In this document: piece after piece, positions 55,417 through 64,000 of the stretch | Layout of the letters: each line of letters opens with the position of its first letter | Numbering within the stretch: position 1 is the first letter of the stretch | Source: Alkalicoccobacillus plakortidis | GTDB lineage: Bacteria > Bacillota > Bacilli > Bacillales > Bacillaceae_D | Direction of reading: 5' to 3' | Length of the DNA: 64,000 bases | Assembly: GCF_023703085.1 (NCBI RefSeq) | Contig: NZ_JAMQJY010000001.1 | Coordinates: forward strand, 2,232,001 to 2,296,000 | Position numbers and translations under genes: made by a program | The notes under the pieces: generated by a model | Seen by the model: only the letters and a program-made list of their open reading frames with translations | Told to the model about the DNA's origin: nothing | Database searches by the model: none

Positions 55417-55630
55417 GATGTATTCGAGCTTTCTCGGATGTATTTCCTGCTCTTTCCGTTGTATTCGATCTTCTTCGGATGTATTTCCTGCTCTTTCCGT
55501 TGTATTCGATCTTCTTCGGATGTATTTCCTGCTCTTTCCGTTGTATTCGGTCTTCTTCCGATGTATCACGCTTCCTCCTGATGTATTTTCTCTCTTTCCG
55601 ATGTATTCAATCTTCTTCCGTTGTTTTTAC
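55417..55630. repeat. Tandem array C: 41-bp period built of alternating 20/21-bp half-units
   Basis: A core G(A/T)TGTAT recurs at 55417, 55437, 55458, 55478, 55499, 55519, 55540, 55560, 55580, 55600 and 55620 (last copy GTTGTTT). Spacing alternates 20/21 up to 55560 and is then 20. In the central part GATG and GTTG alternate with TTTCCTGCTCTT- and CGATCTTCTT-type linkers. Pyrimidine-rich on the plus strand. It lies upstream of lutR and downstream of rhaEW. Overlapping short open frames in three registers are by-products of the repeat. Confidence 0.9.
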
Positions 55631-55711
55631 CCTTCTTCACATACAAACAAGCTTGCCGATGGTTATCGACAAGCTCAAAAGTCTTTAGGTTCGTGCCTAT
55701 TTTGCTTGCCT

Positions 55712-57776
55712 TTATCTCGTAAATGCAGCTGGCACTCCGCCATCAACGGTAATCATGCAGCCTGTTGTTTTCTCAGATTTTGATGAAGATAGGTACAGAA
55801 CTGCATCGGCAATATCTTTCGGCAGAATCATTACACCTAGAGTGGTGCGTTTTTTGTAGTGATTTTCTAGCTCGTCTGGTTCGATGCCGTATGCCGCGGC
55901 ACGTTCTTCGCGCCATGCAGAGCCCCAGATGGCTGATCCCTGCAAGACTGCATCAGGTAGGACCGTGTTAACTCGGATACCGAAGTCGCCGCCTTCAGCT
56001 GCAATCGTGCGAGCTAAATGAGCTTCAAGTGCTTTCACTGAGCTGTAAGCAGACACGTTTTTGCCTGCATAGATGGAGTTTTTTGATCCGATAAAGACCA
56101 TACTTCCACCAATTTCTTGTTTTTTCAGAAGTTTAAAAGCTTCGCGAGATACAAGGAAATACCCTGTACCGAGCACGTTCATATTTAGGTTCCACTCTTT
56201 TAGGCTTGTTTCATCAAATGGACTTGAAGTAGCAAGTCCAGGCATTGTTTACAAGCATATCCATTCCACCATAGGTGCGAGCTACTTCAGCAAATGCCTC
56301 AACAATTGCTTCTTCACTCGTTACATCCATCTTAATCGCTAGTGCACGTCCTTCGCCGTACTCTGCGTTAATCTCAGCAGCTATTGTTTCAGCTCCTTCA
56401 AGATTTAGATCAGCAAGTACCACATGGGCTCCTTGGCTTACGTATTGACGGCATGTTTCACTACCAATGCCTCCAGCTCCTCCAGTGACAAACGCGATCT
56501 TACGAGAGAACTCAGCTTCAGCTTGGTGCTAAAGATAGTTTGTAAAGCTCAAGTGGCCAGTATTCAATGTGGAAGGATTCTTCCGCATTTAGGGAGACAA
56601 ACTGACCTAGAGCTGTGGTTCCTTTCATAACAGAGATCGCTCTTGTGTACAGTGCACCACTAACCTTTGAATTCGCAAGGCTTTTACCTGTGTTCACCAT
56701 TCCAAGTCCCGGAATTAGAATGACTCTTGGCGAAGGGTCAAACATCTTATCTCCTTCTGATTGGTGCGCTTGGAAATAAGCCTCATATTCTTCTTTATAC
56801 GTTTTAATCCCTTCAATAAGCTTCTCCGCTAATATCTCTGCTCCTTCAGTATCTGGCTCCAGCTAATATAAAGTGGTACACGTTTGGTATGAACTAAATG
56901 ATCTGGACACGCTGCTCCTACCTGAGATAGCACCTCTGCATCCTGACTGTTAACAAACTCAAGAATGCTCTCCCCATCATCGTAAGAAAGAATCGCTTTC
57001 TCTTGTTGACTCACTTGTCCACGGATCACTGGCATCACACTAGCCAACACAGCTTTTCGCTCATCTTCAGCTAATGACGTATACTTTGCACCGCCAAATA
57101 TTTCAGCCTGCTTTGATTGAATAAAAGATTCGGCTTCATTGATCACGGAGATTGTGCGATCATAGCTCTCTTTTGCTGTCTCTCCCCATACAACTAGACC
57201 ATGCTTCTCCATTAAGACAAGCTCTGCTTTCGGGTTATTCTGAACTCCTTCTGCAATCATCTTAGATAAGGTGAAGCCAGGACGAATATATGGAACCCAG
57301 ACAAAACGGTCTCCGAAAATTTCTTTTGCTAGCTCTTGCCCGTTATCTGCGCAGCATAGGCTGATAATTGCATCTGGATGTGTATGGTCCACATGCTTAA
57401 ATGGCAGGAAGGCATGTAGTAGAGTTTCAATGGACGCACGTGGATGCTTTTGGCTCAGCATGCAGTTTTCAAGATAGGCAACCATCTCTGCATCTGGCAT
57501 CTCGACTTTTTCAATTAAGGGACGAACATCCTCAAGGCGAAGACCAGTAAAATTCTTTGCTCCCATTGTAGCAAGGTCCGATCCACTTCCTTTTACCCAC
57601 ATCACTTCTACTTCACGACCACGAAAATCTATTTCTGTTGTTTTCATCGATGTATTTCCGCCACCCCAGTTACACACGGCACGGTCAGATCCGATTAAAT
57701 TCGATCGGTATACCAGTTCATCTAATCCTTGATTCAAAGACTGCGCTTCTTGATTATTCCAAAGGTTTTTCACCAT
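55712..57776 (-). pseudogene. rhaEW: Bifunctional rhamnulose-1-phosphate aldolase/alcohol (lactaldehyde) dehydrogenase, three one-base frameshifts
   Basis: The N-terminal 300 residues are a class II aldolase (GGGNTSMKT, HTHPDAIISL with zinc histidines); the C-terminal 250 are a short-chain dehydrogenase (VTGGAGGIG, Tyr/Lys in AYSSVKALEAHLA). The frame breaks three times: VPLYISW/EPDTEGAE near 56860, LYKLSLAP/AEAEFSRK near 56523, and MLVNNA/GLATSSPF near 56240. One lost base and two extra bases, each in CCAGC/GCTGG, restore 687 residues, the length of B. subtilis RhaEW. Splits rhamnulose-1-phosphate into DHAP and lactaldehyde and oxidises the latter. Third gene of rhaB-rhaA-rhaEW. Confidence 0.9.
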
Positions 57777-57806
57777 TTGATCTCATCCTTTTCTCTTCGT
57801 TTTGCA

Positions 57807-59060
57807 CTACACTCGCTTAGATTGAACCGTTTCTTCATACTGCTGGATATTTTTTAACAAGCTTTCCTTAACCGGCACCTGTTGTCTTTGGCAGTATTCA
57901 TCCCAAATCGCTCCAAATGGATACGTTTTGAATTCCTCTAGCAATGCCAATCTCTCTGTAAAATTACCTTGCTCTTGAAGCGTTTTTAAATGCTCACTTG
58001 GCTCAAGCAATGCATATAGCAAGGCTTTTACTGTATTACGTGTCCCGATTGTCCAGGCAGCGACACGGTTTATGCTTGCATCAAAGAAATCGAGTCCAAT
58101 GTTTACTCGTTCAAGCGCGTCTGAGCGAACGATTTCGTGCGCAATCTCCTTCAACTCATCATCAAATGTAACAACGTGATCACTATCCCATCTCACAGGA
58201 CGCGATACATGCAGTGCAACACGTTCATTAAATAAGAGCAGGGATGATAGTTTGTTAGAAATCATTTCTGTTGGATGAAAATGCCCTGAGTCAAGCAAAC
58301 AGAGCTTCTGATTCTGTTGCGCATAGCTCAGATAGAACTCATGAGATCCAACGACATACGCCTCTGAACCAATCCCGAACAATTTACTTTCTACCGCATC
58401 TAGAACTAAGCTTTCGTCATAGGTTTCAGAGAAAATCTCATCCAATGAATCTTTTAATCTTTTCCGTGGTGTTAATCGATCACTAGGTGTGTCCTTGTAG
58501 CCATCCGGCACCCAGATATTCACAAGAGTTGGTGTACCCAGTTGCTCACCAAAATAAGCAGCTATTTTCCGGCTTGCCTTACAATGATTAATCCAGAACT
58601 CTCGAATCTCTGGATCCGGGTGACTAAGCGTTAAGCCGTCCTCTGCCAACGGATGAGCAAAGACAGTCGGATTAAAATCAAGTCCAATTCCTCGTTCTTT
58701 TGCCCAAGCTACCCACTTTTCAAAATGCTTAGGTTCAATGGCATCACGGTCTACATCCTCTCCATCCGTTTCCGCGTAGATGGCGTGCAAATTCACTCGA
58801 TGTTTTCCAGGAATAAGAGATAGTGCTTGATCCAAATCTGCACGGAGCTCATCTCCATTTCGTGCTTTTCCTAAGTAATTTCCGGTTACATCTATGCCTC
58901 CTGACAGCTCACGCTTGGCGACTTCAAATCCTGAGATATCATCACCCTGCCAGCAGTGAACAGAAATCGGTACACTCGCTAACTTCTTAAACGCTTCTTC
59001 TACATCAACACCAAAGCGTTCATAATGGGTTTTTGCGTCTGTAAATGTCGTGTTAGCCAT
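57807..59060 (-). CDS. rhaA: L-rhamnose isomerase
   Basis: 417 residues, intact. Starts [18 protein letters not shown] with the RhaA features [13 protein letters not shown] and [15 protein letters not shown] (metal ligands). Converts L-rhamnose to L-rhamnulose. Overlaps the end of rhaB by eight bases and precedes rhaEW by 30. It is the only gene of the rha operon free of frameshifts. Confidence 0.96.
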   Translation of the reverse strand: MANTTFTDAKTHYERFGVDVEEAFKKLASVPISVHCWQGDDISGFEVAKRELSGGIDVTGNYLGKARNGDELRADLDQALSLIPGKHRVNLHAIYAETDGEDVDRDAIEPKHFEKWVAWAKERGIGLDFNPTVFAHPLAEDGLTLSHPDPEIREFWINHCKASRKIAAYFGEQLGTPTLVNIWVPDGYKDTPSDRLTPRKRLKDSLDEIFSETYDESLVLDAVESKLFGIGSEAYVVGSHEFYLSYAQQNQKLCLLDSGHFHPTEMISNKLSSLLLFNERVALHVSRPVRWDSDHVVTFDDELKEIAHEIVRSDALERVNIGLDFFDASINRVAAWTIGTRNTVKALLYALLEPSEHLKTLQEQGNFTERLALLEEFKTYPFGAIWDEYCQRQQVPVKESLLKNIQQYEETVQSKRV

Positions 59061-60474
59061 AATGGATCTCTCCTTTTTGTGGGGTATATTGGTTTAACGA
59101 AAATGATACTGCAACAAGCTCTCGTGCTTCTGCTAAATCATGTATCTCTTTGCTCGCAATCATTTGGACAATGATATTACCGATAGCTGTGGCTTCTATT
59201 GGACCTGCCACAACCTGTTTTCTAGTTTGATTAGCTAATAGTTGATTCACATACTCATTTTGCGCACCACCGCCAATGATATTAACCTGATCAAATGGCT
59301 GCCCTACAATCTCTTCTATCTGATCAATTGCCGTTTGATAGCTTCGTGTTAAGCTGTGAAACACACATGCCGCCACCTCACCTGATTTAGCTGGTACGGG
59401 CTGATTGGTTTCAATGCATGCAGCTTGAATTTCTTCAATCATGTTAACGGGGTTCAAAAACCGGTGTTGATCGACATCAATTATGGCTGGATTCTCTACC
59501 TTTTTACTTGCTTGTACAAGGTCATCAAAGGAGTAGATATCCCCATATAGTCGCTTCACTTCTTGGATCATCCAAAAGCCCATGATATTTTTCAAGAAAC
59601 GGAATCTATAGTCGACACCACCCTCGTTTGTGAAGTTGTAAGCCAACGCTTTTTCACCACAAATAGGCTCTTTGTTCTCCACGCCAAGCAACGACCACGT
59701 TCCAGAGCTTAGATAAATGGTTTCTTTAGATGCAGGTACTGCAGCCACTGCAGAGGCTGTATCATGTGTGGCTTGGTACTACAACGTCGATATCAAATCC
59801 GAATTCATTGACAAGCTCCTGCCTGAGGCCACCTATGCGCGTCCCTGGGGAAACAATCTCTTCAAATAGATCTGCACGGACACCAATACCCTCAAGCAGC
59901 ACTGGGTCCCACTCTTTTGTGAATGCATTCATTAACTGTGTGGATGTTGCATTCGTATATTCATTAACCTTTTTCCCTGTAAGAAGGTAATGAAAGTAGT
60001 CTGGAATCATTAAAAAGGATTGTGCCTTCTCAAGTACGTCCGGCTGCGATTTTTTTAGAGCTGCAAGCTGGTAGATCGTATTAAATGGTTGAAATTGAAT
60101 TCCAGTATAGGAGTAAATCTTCTCCTTAATAATCTTCTGGGTCACTTCATCCATCACGCCGTCTGTTCGCGTATCTCGGTAGGCAACAGCTGGTGTTAAC
60201 AACTGATCTTGCTCATCTAACAAAACAAAATCTACCGCCCACGTATCTATTCCAATCGTAGAGGGCACGATTCCTCTGTCTCGGCATGTATGAATCCCTT
60301 TTTTGATCTCATCAAATAAGTAATCAATATCCAGCATAACTGTCCAGATTTGTTTATCATCGCATTCGAAAACCGATGAATCTCCTGCAGATCGAGCTTC
60401 TGATCCTGAAGACTGCCGACGAGAACCCGTCCACCTGAGGCTCCAATATCTACTGCAATATGATTAGATGTCAC
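59053..60474 (-). pseudogene. rhaB: Rhamnulokinase, two one-base frameshifts
   Basis: FGGY kinase: phosphate-binding start AVDIGASGGRVLVGSL, then GIDTWAVDFVLLDEQ, SSGTWSLLGVE and NIIGGGAQNEYVNQL. The frame breaks at GQLCW/DIDYLFDEI (a base lost near 60333) and VVVP/ATHDTASAVAA (a base gained near 59773). Both are CCAGC/GCTGG sites and the two changes cancel, giving 473 residues. Start is a GTG at 60474 after AGAGGTGAG. Phosphorylates L-rhamnulose. First gene of the operon behind a cre-like site; divergence from function depends on whether the lesions are real. Confidence 0.9.
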
Positions 60475-60491
60475 TATCTCACCTCTCTTTT

Positions 60492-60518
60492 TGAAATCGC
60501 TTTCTTTTGTTCAGTATA
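60492..60518 (-). promoter_or_regulatory. -10 element and cre-like site before rhaB
   Basis: TATACT (minus strand, 60513-60518) predicts a start near 60506; the cre-like TGAAATCGCTTTCT (60492-60505, 13 of 14 consensus positions) then covers the first transcribed bases. A good -35 is missing, as expected for AraC-activated promoters. Confidence 0.55.
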
Positions 60519-60580
60519 TAAAATGACTTCAGACATCACTAGGTCCGTATTCATCAAATCATATGTCCTTATTTGCATAT

Positions 60581-60609
60581 AAAAAAGACCTCCATTCATC
60601 AGAGGTCTT
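60581..60609 (-). terminator. Terminator of the rha regulator gene
   Basis: AAGACCTC (60585-60592) pairs with GAGGTCTT (60602-60609), followed on the minus strand by six T. It overlaps the stop codon of the regulator gene. Confidence 0.85.
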
Positions 60610-61570
60610 AAAGTGATTCACGATATATTTTGGGGGTCATCCCATATCTCTTCTGAAAAATACGGTAGAAATAGCTCACATTATCATAGCCGACTTGATT
60701 TACAATCATGACAATAGGTAGGTCTGTTTTTGCCATTAACTCACAAGCTATAGATAACCGTTTTTCCTGGAGAAGCTCTTTAAAAGTTTGATTTGTCATC
60801 TGCTTAATTGCACGGCTTAGAACATAATCATGCTGGTTTAACTTATCTGCAATTTCTACTAGGGTTGCCGTACTATATGATTGATTAATGTAGGCTAATG
60901 TTTCTTGTATCCAGCTACTATGTAACGTTAATGTCTCTGCCCCCTCAATCTGATGCTCGTTCTGCGATAATTCAACAAGTAACAGTCCAACCTGGAGCTT
61001 TACCCGAGCTTCTGAAACATCAACTGGATTAAGGATCTCATGTATTATTGTCAGAATGAGATTTTGTAACGTATGGTTATCCGCTGTTTTAAAGGTAAGA
61101 TACTGTCCTTGATAGGAATAGGTATAGAGGCTGTCCATTAGAAATCGATAGATCGGCCCGCGAATATTTAAAAATGAAAAAATGTACTCAAAAAAGCTAG
61201 GCTGAATAATGAAGTTGATAATAATATCTTCCTTATTACAAGGATTAATCTCGTGTTCAATATGCTGATTAAGGAACATCAGCTCTCCTTCTTTTAGTTC
61301 AAGCTTCTTCCCTGCGATTGTTTGAGTGAATGAACCCTGGAGCACATAACTCATCTCAATGTAATCATGCTTATGCTTGGGGAAATGAACAAACCGCGTA
61401 TGTTTACGTACCATAATCGTCTCATTATTTGTTAGGAATTTTTTGCTCTCTACAGTGGTAAATTGAGATTGTGATGTATATCGATTCTGTGAGACTTTAT
61501 TGTCAGAGAGAATATCTCTCTCCTCATCGGTTAAAGGGGTTAGTTGTTCAAGGATTTTTTCCTTCATCAT
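60608..61570 (-). CDS. AraC-family regulator, probable activator of the rhamnose operon
   Basis: About 320 residues: N-terminal cupin domain (HKHDYIEMSYVLQGSFTQTI) and C-terminal AraC helix-turn-helix pair (ATLVEIADKLNQHDYVL and MIVNQVGYDNVSYFYRIFQK). It lies just upstream of rhaB on the same strand with its own terminator, so control of rhaB-A-EW is the natural role. AGAGGTG precedes two closely spaced ATGs (61570 and 61567). Resembles RhaR/RhaS-type activators in layout only. Confidence 0.85.
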   Translation of the reverse strand: MMKEKILEQLTPLTDEERDILSDNKVSQNRYTSQSQFTTVESKKFLTNNETIMVRKHTRFVHFPKHKHDYIEMSYVLQGSFTQTIAGKKLELKEGELMFLNQHIEHEINPCNKEDIIINFIIQPSFFEYIFSFLNIRGPIYRFLMDSLYTYSYQGQYLTFKTADNHTLQNLILTIIHEILNPVDVSEARVKLQVGLLLVELSQNEHQIEGAETLTLHSSWIQETLAYINQSYSTATLVEIADKLNQHDYVLSRAIKQMTNQTFKELLQEKRLSIACELMAKTDLPIVMIVNQVGYDNVSYFYRIFQKRYGMTPKIYRESL

Positions 61571-61702
61571 GATCACCTCTACTTCCTCAAACTATAGCAC
61601 ACGGAACTACCCTTTTTATAACGAAAACGTGTTCATCTTTTTAATTATGATATACTTCGTTCTAGGCTTTTTAAACTGTTTAGAAAAAGCGAGGCACACG
61701 AT

Positions 61703-61849
61703 ATGTTTGAATTGTTAATTACGATGTTAGAACGTCTGGGCATCATTGTCATGATTGCATTTATCCTGACTCGCTTTGGATTCTTTCGTCACCTTATTAC
61801 ATCAAATCAATCAAGCACACGGCAGCAGATTATCGCGATCTGCTTTTTT
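61703..61849 (+). pseudogene. 5' fragment of a LytS-type sensor kinase gene
   Basis: Forty-nine codons beginning MFELLITMLERLGIIVMIAF, matching the first membrane helices of LytS-family sensors, end at a TAG inside a T-run. The remaining seven-eighths of such a gene and the lytT regulator are absent: the DNA passes straight into cstA sequence. GAGG lies upstream of the ATG. It appears to be what remains after a deletion joined two T-rich stretches. Confidence 0.7.
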
Positions 61850-62332
61850 TAGGCGGTATTGTTCTGCTATTAGTAGGGTATTTCACTTACGGTAAAGTAG
61901 TAGAAAAAATATTCGTTCCAAACGACGCTTCTGCTTGGTTCCGTATTTGGTACATTAGCTATTTTAGGTGTTCCTTTGTTTGTTGTATCAGTATTTTTGA
62001 CAACTGTTGACTTCACTCTATTATGGAGATACTTCTCTTGGGCGAATCAGTCAACTGCCGTCATTGCCTTATGGGTCGGTAGTATGTATTTGTTTATTGC
62101 TAAACGAAATTATTGGATTGCGGTTATTCCTGGTATCTTTATGACGATGGCGTGTGCAACCTATATACTAAATGCACCGATTGGTTTAGGACTGTCCATG
62201 AGTACATCGTATTTAATTGGAGCCGTTGTTACACTTCTCATTACTGCCTTGTTCTTTAAGGCAGCTGTAAAAGCAAGAGGGCAGAATATACCTCTTGAAG
62301 AAGATGTTTCAGATTGGAAAAACCAAGCGTAA
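61845..62332 (+). pseudogene. cstA-type peptide/pyruvate transporter remnant: N-terminal helix joined to C-terminal quarter
   Basis: From 61845 the sequence reads FLGGIVLLLVGYFTYGK to PNDASA, the start of CstA/BtsT-type carriers. At about 61935 it jumps, in another frame, to VFGTLAILGVPLFVV and a final stretch of about 120 residues with TVDFTLLWRYFSWANQ, the CstA C-terminus. About two thirds of the gene are missing. CstA-type transporters are commonly controlled by LytS/LytT-type systems, which fits the fused lytS fragment upstream. Confidence 0.72.
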
Positions 62333-62338
62333 GCCATT

Positions 62339-62374
62339 CCCCTACTAAAGCCGAGCACTTTAGTAGGGGTTTTT
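62339..62374 (+). terminator. Terminator after the cstA remnant
   Basis: CCCCTACTAAAG (62339-62350) pairs perfectly with CTTTAGTAGGGG (62358-62369), then five T. The terminator survived although the gene did not. Confidence 0.9.
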
Positions 62375-62446
62375 ATTGTTTTACATACTATTTCAATGTA
62401 TAGTAGATGGGATTTATCTTATAGAGAGAAAGAGGAGTGAAGAGAC

Positions 62447-64000
62447 ATGAAACAGAGAAAGAAATTTGGATTAGGTGTCTTAGTCGTCTCGATCAGTGCT
62501 GCGTTAATGGTAGGCTGCGCAAGCGATGATATCGGTTCGGATGAGACAGAATCAGAAGGCACTGCCGGTGGAGACCTTGTTGTAGATATGCAGTCAGACG
62601 TGGTTTCATTGGATGTACATGGTTCAAACGACACGGCATCAAGTAATGTCACCTCGAACATTTTCGAAACACTAGTCACACAGAACGAAGACTTGGAGTT
62701 GGAACCAGGATTGGCTGAAGATTGGAAACAAATTAGTGATACGGAGTGGGAATTTAATTTACGAGAAGGTGTCACTTTCCACGATGGAACCGAGTTTGAT
62801 GGAGAAGCTGTAAAAGCTAATCTAGATCGTGTGCTTGATCCAGAGGTTAGCTCACCAAGAGCATTCTTATTTGAAATGATTAACGAAGTAGAAGTGGTTG
62901 ATCCATATACCATTCGCCTACATACAGATTATCCTTTCGCACCACTTGCTGCGAATCTAGCTCACTACGGCGCGGCTATGATGAGCCCTGCAGCGATTGA
63001 AGAGGACTATCAAGCAATGGAAGACGGTGCCCAAGCAGGCAGCTATCTAAATGAACATCCTGTTGGTACTAGTTATTTTACATTTTATTCATGGAATACG
63101 GGTCAGTCCATTAAGCTGCTTAAAAATGAAGACTATTGGGGCGAACCTGCTCAAGTTGACTCTGTTACATTCCAAGTCATTCCTGAGGGTAATACACGTA
63201 TCGCGAATCTTGAAACAGAAGCTAGTCATATCGCTAATAATATGAGCTCAAGTGACTTGAACAGATTTGAGAGCACAGATGGACTAGAAGTAAATCAAAC
63301 CGAAAGTGTAGGCATGCTTTATCTCGGATTTAATAAACAGAATGAGATTTTGAATGACCCACTTGTACGCAAAGCTTTATCATTAGCGATAAATCGTACG
63401 GACATTGTTGAAGGGATCTTTAATGGTGTAGGTATTGAAGCTACCTCTCCACTTGCACCAAAGGTATTTGGACATGACGATTCCATTGTAAGCAATGAAT
63501 ACGATGTAGAGCAGGCAAAAGAACTGCTGGCTGAAGCAGGTTATGAAGATGGACTTGAAATCACATTAAATACAAGTGATCAGCGTGAACGTCAGGATAT
63601 TGCGGAATACATTCAATCTGCACTTGGAGAAATTGGTGTAGATGTTTCCATTGAAACAAATGAATGGGGTTCTTTTCTTGATCTGACCTCACAAGGAGAA
63701 CAAGAATTATTTATTTTAAGCTGGTCTACGGTTAATGGAGATGCCGATATGGGCTTATATCCACTTTTCCACTCAGATAACCAAGGGTCACAAGGGAACA
63801 GGACCTTTACATCTGAAGAAGATCTGGATGAGCTCCTTGAGCAAGCAAGAGTGAGCGAAGATGAAGACGAGCGTCTTGCATTGTATAACGAAGTGCAAAC
63901 CATCGTAGCTGAAGACAGTATTATTCAACCATTAATTCATGAAGAATTTTTAGTTGGACTAAGAAGTAACGTGAATGGATTCTGGCAAAGCCCAACAGGA
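62447..64000 (+). CDS. ABC transporter substrate-binding lipoprotein (SBP_bac_5), cut by the window end
   Basis: 518 codons open to the last base, starting MKQRKKFGLGVLVVSIS behind AGAGGAGTG. Lipobox VGC (Cys about 24), acidic linker, then a family-5 binding domain (VSLDVHGSNDTASSN, GLAEDWKQISDTEWEFNL). It closely parallels the orphan protein at 24174-25766, and only a dozen or so residues should be missing at the C-terminus. Peptide, glutathione or metal-chelate ligands are typical. Whether permease genes follow lies outside the window. Confidence 0.9.
   Translation, partial: MKQRKKFGLGVLVVSISAALMVGCASDDIGSDETESEGTAGGDLVVDMQSDVVSLDVHGSNDTASSNVTSNIFETLVTQNEDLELEPGLAEDWKQISDTEWEFNLREGVTFHDGTEFDGEAVKANLDRVLDPEVSSPRAFLFEMINEVEVVDPYTIRLHTDYPFAPLAANLAHYGAAMMSPAAIEEDYQAMEDGAQAGSYLNEHPVGTSYFTFYSWNTGQSIKLLKNEDYWGEPAQVDSVTFQVIPEGNTRIANLETEASHIANNMSSSDLNRFESTDGLEVNQTESVGMLYLGFNKQNEILNDPLVRKALSLAINRTDIVEGIFNGVGIEATSPLAPKVFGHDDSIVSNEYDVEQAKELLAEAGYEDGLEITLNTSDQRERQDIAEYIQSALGEIGVDVSIETNEWGSFLDLTSQGEQELFILSWSTVNGDADMGLYPLFHSDNQGSQGNRTFTSEEDLDELLEQARVSEDEDERLALYNEVQTIVAEDSIIQPLIHEEFLVGLRSNVNGFWQSPTG

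Noticed and set aside
55320..55783. Overlapping open frames of 60-127 codons across array C
   Set aside because: Several registers are open at once with similar low-complexity peptides, as expected for a repeat; none has a start site or known product.

Overview
The window reads as chromosome of a low-GC Gram-positive member of the Bacillaceae. AGGAGG-type ribosome binding sites, TnrA-, FNR-, Fur- and CcpA-type sites, LutABC/LutR, GutM, YisL and YdhK-like proteins and HemAT all point there. Several extracytoplasmic proteins are strongly acidic, which would fit an alkaliphilic or halotolerant genus, but that is inference. I see no rRNA, tRNA, transposase, phage gene or CRISPR array.

Layout. 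1-4737: a PHP hydrolase (cut by the window edge) and an ECF-type importer, divergent from an RpiR regulator. 5167-8191: a MocR regulator, an aspartate/glutamate racemase-like protein and a YdhK-like lipoprotein. 8248-13413: nitrite assimilation (nasF-nirC-nirB-nirD) with a TnrA-type and an FNR-type promoter. 13546-18301: a four-gene 2-oxoacid/acetoin dehydrogenase. 18871-23605: a glucitol-family PTS with GutM, an SAF-domain dehydrogenase and a SorC regulator behind a well-defined promoter/operator. 24174-29321: an orphan solute-binding lipoprotein and a siderophore uptake pair with a Fur-like site. 29419-40333: a cluster of Gfo/Idh/MocA dehydrogenases, a DUF993 protein, a sugar epimerase-like protein, HemAT and a TRAP transporter. 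40503-43939: DUF2642 protein, manganese catalase, MFS exporter, AraC regulator. 44017-48842: ugpBCAE-ugpQ. 49071-51220: iron alcohol dehydrogenase and a secreted carbonic anhydrase. 51608-55293: lutABC and lutR. 55712-61570: rhaB-rhaA-rhaEW and its AraC regulator. 61703-62332: a collapsed lytS/cstA remnant. 62447-64000: a second peptide-type binding protein, cut by the window end.

Metabolic logic: most of the window is carbon and nitrogen scavenging under CcpA, TnrA, FNR and pathway-specific control. Rhamnose catabolism yields lactaldehyde and then lactate, and lactate oxidation genes sit next door.

Two results stand out. First, three intergenic regions (4801-5151, 51311-51556, 55417-55630) hold unrelated pyrimidine-rich tandem arrays with the same geometry: short cores spaced alternately 20 and 21 bp, so a 41-bp period, about two helical turns per half-unit. 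Second, at least eleven genes carry one-base frameshifts, and twelve of the fourteen lesions fall inside the pentamer CCAGC/GCTGG. That points to a motif-linked sequencing artefact or a motif-specific mutational process, and it decides whether many genes marked as pseudogenes here are really broken.
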